Of a stretch of DNA of 45,553 bases, positions 7,159 to 13,754 are shown in pieces. The position numbers and the translations under genes are program-made. Each line of letters begins with the position of its first letter. Positions within the stretch are counted from its first letter, which is position 1. The notes beneath the pieces were generated by a model, which worked only from the letters and a program-made list of their open reading frames with translations, did not search any database and was not told the DNA's origin. The stretch covers positions 1-45,553 of IMG/VR virus record IMGVR_UViG_3300024346_009801. The stretch is one strand, 5' to 3'. This DNA is from a virus.

Positions 7159-8019
7159 ATGAATAAACAAGCAGTATTATCGTTAAGTGGAGGTATGGAT
7201 AGTTCCACTTTGCTGCTTCGTCTACTTGCCGATGGCTACGAAGTAACAGCATTATCATTTGACTATGGTCAAAAACACAACATTGAACTCGAACGTGCTC
7301 AATCATTAGTAAATTATATTAATGGACAATTTATTGTAGACGAAGAATCAAAAACAGTAGAATATCCTTATAATGTAAAATACCAAGTAATTAAACTTGA
7401 TGGTTTAAGTCAATTATTAAATTCATCATTAGTATCAGGTGGTGAAGATGTTCCTGAAGGTCATTATGCTGAAGAAAACATGAAAGCAACTGTTGTACCT
7501 AATAGAAATAAAATATTTAGTTCAATTATTCAAGCAGTAGCTTTATCTATTGCTGAACAAAAGAATACAGAATGTGCTATTGCAATGGGTATCCATGCAG
7601 GTGATCATGCTATTTATCTTGATTGTAGACAAGAATTTAGAGATATTGATTTTGAAGCATTTAAAGCAGGTAACTGGGGTGCTGAAAAAGTAGTATTTTA
7701 TACTCCTTATTTACATACTGATAAATTTGGTATTTTAGAAGATGGTGTAATATGTTGTAAAACATTAGGATTAGACTTTAATGAAGTATATTCACGTACA
7801 AACACATCTTACAAACCAATTAAAATTTATCATCGCCCTGAAACAAATGCCTATAGCTGGTATTCCGATTATAAATCAGCATCGTCTGTTGAACGTGTAG
7901 AAGCATTTATTAAATTAGGTCGTCCTGATCCTGCAGGATATGCAGATGAAACAGGTCAAGTAACTTGGGAACATGTAGTAACAGAAGTATCTAAAGTATT
8001 AGAAAGTCATGCAGGATAA
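7159..8019 (+). CDS. queC: QueC-family enzyme lacking the zinc ligands
   Basis: QueC converts 7-carboxy-7-deazaguanine to preQ0 with ATP and ammonia. This 286-residue homologue has the PP-loop SGGMDSS (10-16), SFDYGQKH and VVPNRNK, all typical. The C-terminal zinc site is gone: by alignment with the family pattern S-C-Y ... C-G-x-C-x-x-C, the four ligand positions are Ser217, Asp237, Ser240 and Ser243, while the surrounding VERVEAFIKLGRPDP is well kept. No CxxC pair suited to zinc is present elsewhere. The fold may be stable without metal, or the chemistry may have changed so that the acid is amidated, decarboxylated or otherwise processed. It lies between dpdA and queD. Confidence 0.85.
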   Translation: MNKQAVLSLSGGMDSSTLLLRLLADGYEVTALSFDYGQKHNIELERAQSLVNYINGQFIVDEESKTVEYPYNVKYQVIKLDGLSQLLNSSLVSGGEDVPEGHYAEENMKATVVPNRNKIFSSIIQAVALSIAEQKNTECAIAMGIHAGDHAIYLDCRQEFRDIDFEAFKAGNWGAEKVVFYTPYLHTDKFGILEDGVICCKTLGLDFNEVYSRTNTSYKPIKIYHRPETNAYSWYSDYKSASSVERVEAFIKLGRPDPAGYADETGQVTWEHVVTEVSKVLESHAG

Positions 8020-8188
8020 AAATATTGATTATAGTAAACTCCCCGATCCAAAAAATCATCAACTAATTAGCTTTCTTAAGTCAGCAGTTAGGATTTCTGG
8101 ATATTTGTTATTACCTTACAGCATTACATTAAGTGTAATAGTATTAGTAGTATCCGAATTAATAGGAATTATAGAAGAATTAGTATGA
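8009..8188 (+). CDS. Small membrane protein, 59 aa
   Basis: Start ATG 8009 overlaps the queC homologue by 11 nt, and the stop overlaps the next start as ATGA at 8185. The first 28 residues are polar (MQDKNIDYSKLPDPKN); residues about 31-56 form one hydrophobic segment (GYLLLPYSITLSVIVLVV). Overlaps on both sides support real translation. No family is recognised. Confidence 0.6.
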   Translation: MQDKNIDYSKLPDPKNHQLISFLKSAVRISGYLLLPYSITLSVIVLVVSELIGIIEELV

Positions 8189-8385
8189 TAAGAAAACGTC
8201 ACAAAATAATCCAACCTGAAACATATGTTGTTGTTAACAGAGATGGTCAAGTATATATTGGATTACAAGGCGGTTATCCTGTATATTCAAATGATTGGGA
8301 TCAAGCAAAACCCTTAGAGGTAAATAGTACACATTACTTATTAAAAGAAAAAGGAACAGAATTAATTAAAGAATCAGAATTATGA
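8185..8385 (+). CDS. Hypothetical protein, 66 aa
   Basis: A small basic-to-neutral protein (MIRKRHKIIQPETYVVVNRD) with a likely beta-rich core (GQVYIGLQGGYPVY). It is translationally coupled on both sides: ATGA with the membrane protein and a 4-nt overlap with the gene at 8382. No family is recognised. Confidence 0.68.
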   Translation: MIRKRHKIIQPETYVVVNRDGQVYIGLQGGYPVYSNDWDQAKPLEVNSTHYLLKEKGTELIKESEL

Positions 8386-8771
8386 CAAAAGAAGAATTTA
8401 TTATTTATGTAAAAGCTATTATCGATATGGAAATCGAAACAGCTAAAAGAACAAATCCTATTATTGTAAAAGATGAAAGATATAAAACAGTAGAAGGATT
8501 AAAAGAATTTGTTGCTGACTCATCAACTCAGGAACCAAGTTATGAATTAGTTGGTGCTCTTAAGCTTATTGAAGAAGCATTAAATAAAGTTGGTAAACCA
8601 ACTCCATCTCCTTCATATCCAAATCCAACACTTCCTTATGGTCCATTTGACCGTCCATTTGACCCAATGCAACCAATTGGAGTACCTAATACATCCCCTG
8701 ATTGGACTTATCGCCCAGAACATCAACCCCTACATGTAGTTTATTGTACAACAAATACATCACAAAAATGA
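8382..8771 (+). CDS. Hypothetical protein with proline-rich C-terminus, 129 aa
   Basis: The first 70 residues are helical and charged (MTKEEFIIYVKAIIDME). From about residue 73 on the protein is rich in Pro, Ser, Tyr and Asn (KPTPSPSYPNPTLPYGPF), probably disordered. No family is recognised. It ends in an ATGA overlap with the thioredoxin gene. Confidence 0.65.
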   Translation: MTKEEFIIYVKAIIDMEIETAKRTNPIIVKDERYKTVEGLKEFVADSSTQEPSYELVGALKLIEEALNKVGKPTPSPSYPNPTLPYGPFDRPFDPMQPIGVPNTSPDWTYRPEHQPLHVVYCTTNTSQK

Positions 8772-9013
8772 AACAATTATTTTATTTTACAGCAGCTTGG
8801 TGTCAACCTTGCCAAACATTAGGTCCTATTATGGATCAAGTAAGTTCCCAAACCCCAGTTAATAAAATTAACGTAGATTACGAAGCAGATATTATTACAA
8901 AATACAATGTAAGAAATATTCCTACAGTAATACTCGTGGAAAAGGGACAAGAAGTTCGTAGATTCACAGGAGTAAAAAGTTTTAACGAAGTACTTAATTT
9001 TATTAACGGATAA
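8768..9013 (+). CDS. Thioredoxin-like protein, WCQPC
   Basis: The frame extends upstream, but ATG 8768, overlapping the previous stop as ATGA, gives the natural 81-residue thioredoxin fold. The active site is AAWCQPCQ with Cys12 and Cys15; RNIPTVI holds the cis-proline. It is shorter than cellular thioredoxin (about 105), as T4-like phage thioredoxins often are. It may reduce the phage ribonucleotide reductase (C-terminal CxxC at 1-642) or QueE-pathway enzymes. A second redox protein with CGPC lies at 11622. Confidence 0.88.
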   Translation: MKQLFYFTAAWCQPCQTLGPIMDQVSSQTPVNKINVDYEADIITKYNVRNIPTVILVEKGQEVRRFTGVKSFNEVLNFING

Positions 9014-9014
9014 C

Positions 9015-9494
9015 ATGGCTAGATATATTTCAACCAAAACATTTGACAACTACTCAGTTGCTATTAGACAATGGAAAGCACAACACTCTCATTGTCAATT
9101 ACTCCATGGATATGGAATTTATTTTAAAGTATGGTTTGCATCAAACGAACCTGATATTGATAAACAATTAGATGATATGAATTGGATTGTTGATTTCGGA
9201 GGATTTAAATCCCAACCAGTTGGAAATGGATTAAAAGATTGGATGAACCATATGTGGGACCATACATTATTAATTGAAAAAGATGATCCATATGCTGATA
9301 TCTTCCAATCAATGGAACAAATGGGTTTAGCTAAAGTTCATTTAATGGATAAAATGGGATGTGAATCATTATCTAAACTAGTATCAGATAAATTTAACGA
9401 TGTATTATCTAAAACAGATGGTGGCCGTTGCAAAGTGATTAAAGTAGAATGCTTTGAACACGGTAAAAATAGTTCAATTTACGAAGCTGAATAA
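9015..9494 (+). CDS. queD: QueD, 6-carboxy-tetrahydropterin synthase-like
   Basis: QueD turns dihydroneopterin triphosphate into 6-carboxy-tetrahydropterin, the second step toward preQ0. The 159-residue protein has HSHCQLLHGYG (24-34): Cys27 is the catalytic cysteine and His31 a zinc ligand. The usual second His of HGH is Tyr33, a variant I associate with a QueD subgroup that keeps an upstream His pair. VDFGGFK (59-65), WDHTLLI (81-87) and CFEHGKNSS near the end are the other family motifs. It follows the thioredoxin gene by one nt and is followed by QueE. Confidence 0.86.
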   Translation: MARYISTKTFDNYSVAIRQWKAQHSHCQLLHGYGIYFKVWFASNEPDIDKQLDDMNWIVDFGGFKSQPVGNGLKDWMNHMWDHTLLIEKDDPYADIFQSMEQMGLAKVHLMDKMGCESLSKLVSDKFNDVLSKTDGGRCKVIKVECFEHGKNSSIYEAE

Positions 9495-9495
9495 C

Positions 9496-10284
9496 ATGAA
9501 AGAAGACAAAAAACCAGGTCGCATTCTCGACTATAATAAAAAATTACCTGTGCTTGAGGTTTACACTTGTATTCAAAGTGAAGGATCAAGACAAGGTAGA
9601 CCTACTGTTGCTATTAGAACCACAGGTTGCACTCATAGATGTTGGTTTGGTGCTGGAGGTTGGTGTGATAGTTGGTATACAAGTATCCACCCAGAAAAAG
9701 GTATTTTTACATTTAATGACATTATTAAAATTTATGATGAAAATCCTGAAATTACTGAAATGATGTTAACAGGAGGTTCTCCAACAATGGTTCCTGACCT
9801 TTGTAATGAATTAACTCACTTTGCTCATGAGCGTGGTATATGCATAACCATTGAAACAGAAGGTAGTCATTTTATTGAAACCGATTTTCCATTTGGGTTG
9901 GTATCTTTATCTCCAAAGTTTAGTAATTCTATACCTAGTCTTGACGCTACCACTCCAATGGGTAAACTCGTTGATCAAAAAATGATCGACCAACATAACA
10001 AACTTAGATTAAATAAAGAGGCAATTCGTAAAACTTTAGATTATCATACTGATTTTCATTACAAACCAGTTTATGATGGAACACAATCTACAATGGATGA
10101 AATTGAGGCATTTAGGGTTGAAATGAATATTCCTAAAAATAAAACATGGTTAATGCCTGCTGGTGATAATAGGGAAGAATTAATTAAACAATATCCTATT
10201 TCATTAGAAAAAGCATTTGAGATGGGTTATAATTGGACAGGTAGAGACCACATTATTTCATACGATACTAAAAGAGCTGTTTAA
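9496..10284 (+). CDS. queE: QueE, 7-carboxy-7-deazaguanine synthase (radical SAM)
   Basis: ATG 9496 is chosen over an in-frame start at 9454 because it follows the queD stop by 1 nt. QueE rearranges 6-carboxy-tetrahydropterin to 7-carboxy-7-deazaguanine using SAM and a 4Fe-4S cluster. The 262-residue protein has IQSEGSRQGRPTVAIRTTGC before the cluster motif, which reads C-THR-C-WFGAGGW-C-D: CX3CX7C rather than the radical SAM standard CX3CX2C. MMLTGGSPTM is the SAM-binding GGE-like strand (here GGS) and IETEGS the next. SLSPKFS and WLMPAGDN match the QueE C-terminal half. Confidence 0.88.
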   Translation: MKEDKKPGRILDYNKKLPVLEVYTCIQSEGSRQGRPTVAIRTTGCTHRCWFGAGGWCDSWYTSIHPEKGIFTFNDIIKIYDENPEITEMMLTGGSPTMVPDLCNELTHFAHERGICITIETEGSHFIETDFPFGLVSLSPKFSNSIPSLDATTPMGKLVDQKMIDQHNKLRLNKEAIRKTLDYHTDFHYKPVYDGTQSTMDEIEAFRVEMNIPKNKTWLMPAGDNREELIKQYPISLEKAFEMGYNWTGRDHIISYDTKRAV

Positions 10285-10297
10285 TAACATTAAAATT

Positions 10298-10972
10298 ATG
10301 ACACAACCCCAAAATTTATATCCTTACACTTTCTATGTAGATTATTCTTCAGGATTAAAAATTACAGTATTTGATAATTTAGATTCTGAAAATGAATTTG
10401 TAATTAGAGCATATACTAAAAAATCTAAAATCCAATCTAAATTAAAATGGACTCATAACTCAGCAGGTAGTAGTTATATTGAAGAAGAAATTATTAATAA
10501 TAAAGATTTTTTAATTGAATGGGGTACCCACGTTGTAAAAAGTAATCATTACTATACTTATTATTATAAAGGTTTAGTTCCTTATTTTATTGAAATAGTT
10601 GATAATAAAACGGATGAATTAGTTCATACAGAAATATTTGATACTCGTCATAAGTTAGTTAATTTTAATTTACATAGTGATAATCTAAATACTTTACACA
10701 CTTGGATGTGTGTTCTTGAAAAATTTAAGAAAGAAAATGAATGTCAAATTTCAATAACTAATGATTATCTTAAAGAAAATCAACAATATGATTTTGTAGA
10801 TTGTTATTGGAGTGTAGAAGAAAATTTTGAACGTTTTTATGCAGGGTATGATATAGGTAGATTTGGTACTGAAGAAGCACCTCATCTTTTTATGAATCCT
10901 GATGGTATTCAAGGTAAAAATGATTTAGAAATTATTGAAGATATTTTATATCATTATACAAAAAATCTATGA
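10298..10972 (+). CDS. Unknown protein, 224 aa, within the modification island
   Basis: ATG 10298 (MTQPQNLYPYTFYVDY) is preferred to an upstream in-frame start inside queE; the leader is TAAAATTATG. The protein is rich in aromatic and acidic residues. The first half looks beta-rich (FVIRAYTKKSKIQSKLKW), the second half alpha/beta (NLNTLHTWMCVLEKFKKE, DYDIGRFGTEEAPHL-like stretch). I do not recognise a family with confidence; the C-terminal part recalls domains attached to phage glycosyltransferases. It overlaps the next gene by 4 nt, so the two may act together, possibly on the modified base or on a glycan. Confidence 0.7.
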   Translation: MTQPQNLYPYTFYVDYSSGLKITVFDNLDSENEFVIRAYTKKSKIQSKLKWTHNSAGSSYIEEEIINNKDFLIEWGTHVVKSNHYYTYYYKGLVPYFIEIVDNKTDELVHTEIFDTRHKLVNFNLHSDNLNTLHTWMCVLEKFKKENECQISITNDYLKENQQYDFVDCYWSVEENFERFYAGYDIGRFGTEEAPHLFMNPDGIQGKNDLEIIEDILYHYTKNL

Positions 10973-11625
10973 ATAATGTTTTAATGATAATGAATGCTAG
11001 AAATCTTTCAGCATTTAAAGAGTGTGTTGACAAATTAGATATTTCTAAGGTTTGGTTTAAAGGATATAAAGAATTTGAATTAAATATAGAAATTAATAAA
11101 TTCATACAAGAAACACAGTTTGATAATTATTTTATTATTCCTGATGATCTTATTATTAATAAAAGTGATTTTGAATTTCTTGAAGAACAATTAAAGTATT
11201 ATCCTATAGTAACTGGATGGGGTGTTTGGAGACAAAATAGTGATTGGACTACTATTTATCGTCAAGATAAAATTCATACCTTTAACCAAGGTGATAAATT
11301 ACCTATATTTAAAAAACATTACAATATTGTTAAAACCTATGAAATTGATTCTCTCCCAGATGTTATAGAAACAGCATTTACAGGATGGTTTTATACAGGA
11401 ATTAGACGTGATATTTGGTTAAAATATCCTTATCAAACAATGTCTACTCATGTTGGTATGCCTGGTGCCTCAACAGATGCTCATTGGTCAAAACGAGTTT
11501 TAAAAGATAATATTTATAGACAAATGTGTTTTAAACGAGCTCGAGTACTTCATCTTTCCTACTCAGGAAAAGATTATATGGATTTAAGTTTTGGAAATAA
11601 ACAAATAATTAAAGAATTCAAATGA
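10969..11625 (+). CDS. Possible glycosyltransferase-like protein, 218 aa
   Basis: The protein starts MNNVLMIMNARNLSAF. A Rossmann-like beginning and the motif FIIPDDLIIN (Asp59-Asp60) resemble the metal-binding DxD region of GT-A glycosyltransferases, and TAFTGWFYTGIRRDIW with PGASTDAHW further along fits the acceptor side of such enzymes. The match is weak and no sugar donor can be named. It is coupled by overlap with the unknown gene before and the thioredoxin-like gene after. Lying within the 7-deazaguanine genes, it could be a DNA base hypermodifier; that is speculation. Confidence 0.5.
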   Translation: MNNVLMIMNARNLSAFKECVDKLDISKVWFKGYKEFELNIEINKFIQETQFDNYFIIPDDLIINKSDFEFLEEQLKYYPIVTGWGVWRQNSDWTTIYRQDKIHTFNQGDKLPIFKKHYNIVKTYEIDSLPDVIETAFTGWFYTGIRRDIWLKYPYQTMSTHVGMPGASTDAHWSKRVLKDNIYRQMCFKRARVLHLSYSGKDYMDLSFGNKQIIKEFK

Positions 11626-11900
11626 ATAAACAACTTTTAATAGAAAACTTAGAAAAAAAGAATAACATTATTCTTTACTTTAACTCAGGGGGATGTGGAC
11701 CTTGTATTCAAGCTCAACCTCTTGTTCAAAAAATAGCAGAAGCTAAAAAAGGATATGTTTATGAAAATATTACTGAAGGTTCTGAAGGGTCAAATGAATT
11801 AGAAAAATTTTGTGGTGTTGAATTTTACCCAACCTTAGTTATTATTGAAGATAATCAAGTTAATAGATATGTTGGGATAAATGAAATTAAAACCTTATAA
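11622..11900 (+). CDS. Thioredoxin-like protein, CGPC
   Basis: The 92-residue protein has NSGGCGPCIQ with Cys25 and Cys28, the standard thioredoxin motif, and VEFYPTLVII with the cis-proline. It lacks the Trp before the first Cys. It overlaps the previous gene by 4 nt and the phosphoribosyltransferase gene by 1 nt. It is the second thioredoxin-like protein in this island; a disulfide partner cannot be named. Confidence 0.85.
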   Translation: MNKQLLIENLEKKNNIILYFNSGGCGPCIQAQPLVQKIAEAKKGYVYENITEGSEGSNELEKFCGVEFYPTLVIIEDNQVNRYVGINEIKTL

Positions 11901-12409
11901 TGAAACCTCAAATATTATTTACAGAACAAGAACTTTCTAATAAAGTAGGTGAAATTGCCTATAAAATTAGTAAAAAAGAACACGATTTTCCTCCCGTATT
12001 TATATGCGTTTTAAACGGCGCTTTTATGTTTTTTACGGACTTGGTGAAGCGTGTAGGTGAATGCGAAATAGACTTTATACGTGCGAAATCTTACACAGGT
12101 ATCACGCAGACTAACGTCTCAATATCTAAATCAATTGAAATAGATATTGCTCGAAAAGACGTATACCTAGTAGATGATATCTATGATACTGGGGAAACAA
12201 TGAAAGCTTTAATTCAACATTTAAATCTTAACAATCCAAAATCAATCACTCCAATTACATTATTTAAGCGTTGGAGCTCCCACAACCCAGACTTAATTTA
12301 TGGTTTTGAACTACACGATGAAAGTTGGTTAGTAGGTTATGGATTGGATGATGAAAATGGTCTTCAAAGAAATCTTAAACATATTGTTGGATTATTGAAG
12401 GAAGATTAG
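11900..12409 (+). CDS. Hypoxanthine/guanine phosphoribosyltransferase-like
   Basis: The enzyme joins a purine base to PRPP to give a nucleotide. The 169-residue protein shows the family layout: VLNGAFMF (37-44) as loop I, AKSYTGI (62-68) as the flexible loop, the PRPP-binding VDDIYDTGET (91-100), and WLVGYGLDDENG plus RNLKHI at the end, typical of HPRT. Its place between queE and folE suggests a link to base exchange: DpdA releases guanine from DNA, which this enzyme could return to GMP and so to GTP, the FolE substrate. Xanthine or a deazapurine as substrate is an alternative. Confidence 0.85.
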   Translation: MKPQILFTEQELSNKVGEIAYKISKKEHDFPPVFICVLNGAFMFFTDLVKRVGECEIDFIRAKSYTGITQTNVSISKSIEIDIARKDVYLVDDIYDTGETMKALIQHLNLNNPKSITPITLFKRWSSHNPDLIYGFELHDESWLVGYGLDDENGLQRNLKHIVGLLKED

Positions 12410-12418
12410 TATATTACA
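12387..12418 (+). promoter_or_regulatory. Probable promoter upstream of folE
   Basis: TTGG at 12387-12390 and TATATTACA at 12410-12418 have the 19-nt spacing of the other promoters, but the first element is GTTGG rather than TTTGG and lies inside the preceding gene. It would drive folE at 12437. Confidence 0.5.
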
Positions 12419-12436
12419 CGAAAATTAATTAGTTAT

Positions 12437-13132
12437 ATGGAAAATAAAAGACGAAAAAACCACACTGATTTAGAGTGTGTTCAAACAGGTTTCGCTAATG
12501 GAGTTGCACCTGGCTTCCCACTTACCGAAAAAGAAAAGTGGTCAATGGTTGATGAAGCCGAAGAAGCATATGGTAAATTCCTAACAGCATTAGGTTGTGA
12601 TTGGGAAAATGATCCAAATTCAATGGAAACACCTCGTCGTGTAGCTAAAGCTTATGTTTTTGATTTATGGGCAGGCCGCTATAACGCTATGTCCGATATT
12701 ACATCATTCCCCTCAGATGGATATGATGGTATTGTAATTGAAAGAAATATTCCAATCAATTCAATGTGTTCACATCACCATCAAACAATTGGAGGTGTAG
12801 TTCATATTGGCTACGTAGTAGGTAAAGATGGACATGTAATTGGATTATCTAAATTAAACCGAATTGTAGAATTATTTGGTCGTAGAGGAGCAATTCAAGA
12901 ACAATTAACATCTGCTATTCACAATGCTGTAGATAAAATTTGTGAAAAAAATAGAGGTGTAATTGTTACTGTAGTAGCAACTCACAATTGTGTTTCATGT
13001 CGTGGTATTAAACATCAAGGTGCTTCAATGGTTACAACTAAAGCATCAGGCGTATTTATGGATAACGATAATCAAGCACGTAAAGAATTTTTTGATTCAT
13101 TAAAAATTAATAATGGAGGACATCAAATTTAA
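12437..13132 (+). CDS. folE: GTP cyclohydrolase I
   Basis: FolE opens GTP to dihydroneopterin triphosphate, the first step of 7-deazaguanine synthesis. The 231-residue protein has ETPRRVAKAY (64-73), then INSMCSHHHQ (107-116), in which Cys111 and His114 are zinc ligands, GLSKLNRIV (136-144), QEQLT (155-159) and HNCVSCRGIKHQGA (183-196), with Cys185 as the third zinc ligand. All catalytic motifs appear intact. It has a probable promoter of its own and completes the GTP-to-7-deazaguanine route with queD, queE and the queC homologue upstream. Confidence 0.93.
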   Translation: MENKRRKNHTDLECVQTGFANGVAPGFPLTEKEKWSMVDEAEEAYGKFLTALGCDWENDPNSMETPRRVAKAYVFDLWAGRYNAMSDITSFPSDGYDGIVIERNIPINSMCSHHHQTIGGVVHIGYVVGKDGHVIGLSKLNRIVELFGRRGAIQEQLTSAIHNAVDKICEKNRGVIVTVVATHNCVSCRGIKHQGASMVTTKASGVFMDNDNQARKEFFDSLKINNGGHQI

Positions 13133-13136
13133 AGTT

Positions 13137-13754
13137 ATGACAAAGTTAGAAAAAAAACAAAAAGAATTAATTGATTTACTTTATTCCCAAGTTGTAGACC
13201 TTTCTATGATGTCTAAGATTGAACTTGGAGATGATGTAATACAAGAAATTAGGAAACTTAATTATGAAGTTATTGAAATAAAAGACAATTATGTGCCGTT
13301 TGTAAGTGAAGTAGAGACGTTTAATGCCACTATGGGAAAACCTAATAATTATGAGCCAATTATTCCAGAAGAAAAAGAATGGATGTTTGTTTACAATTTC
13401 ATCCTTGAGGAACTTGAAGAGTATAAACACGCTTGTGAAACAAACGACATTGTTGAAGTACTTGATGCTTTATGTGACATTGCCTACGTCTCGATTGGTA
13501 ACGGAGCTATGCTACATGGTCTTAAGGATAAGTTATGGCCCGCATATCAAGAAGTACAAGCATCGAATATGTCTAAAGCTTGCATTAGCGAAGAAGAGGC
13601 ACAAGAAACCATTAGAGTTCGTTCCGCAGAACAAAAGGAACCATGTCACTATGAAAAGGTTGGTGAATATTATATCGTCTATAGAACTCGTGACAAAAAA
13701 GTGATGAAAAATATTAATTATTTTCGTCCTGATCTTAAACAATTCCTTAACTAA
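13137..13754 (+). CDS. MazG-like nucleotide pyrophosphohydrolase
   Basis: ATG 13137 with the leader TTTAAAGTTATG, 4 nt after the folE stop, is preferred over an in-frame ATG at 13113. The 205-residue protein carries the all-alpha NTP pyrophosphatase signature: EELEE at 91-95 followed by EVLDALCDIAY (107-117), i.e. the E-E-x-x-E ... E-x-x-D metal-binding pattern. The C-terminal part (VRVRSAEQKEP-like, YRTRDKKVM) is less typical. Such enzymes hydrolyse NTPs or dNTPs to monophosphates and are common beside phage DNA polymerases. Its stop overlaps the polymerase start by one nt. Confidence 0.78.
   Translation: MTKLEKKQKELIDLLYSQVVDLSMMSKIELGDDVIQEIRKLNYEVIEIKDNYVPFVSEVETFNATMGKPNNYEPIIPEEKEWMFVYNFILEELEEYKHACETNDIVEVLDALCDIAYVSIGNGAMLHGLKDKLWPAYQEVQASNMSKACISEEEAQETIRVRSAEQKEPCHYEKVGEYYIVYRTRDKKVMKNINYFRPDLKQFLN

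Noticed and set aside
8702-8767. N-terminal extension of the thioredoxin gene
   Set aside because: The extension overlaps the previous gene by 70 nt and is not thioredoxin-like; ATG 8768 with ATGA overlap gives the normal fold start.
13176-13430. Minus-strand open frame opposite the MazG-like gene
   Set aside because: It lies wholly within a conserved + strand gene, is rich in Phe/Ile/Asn as expected for antisense of AT-rich code, and has no start context.
13324-13704. + strand frame of 126 codons inside the MazG-like gene
   Set aside because: Out-of-frame shadow of a gene with recognisable metal-binding motifs.
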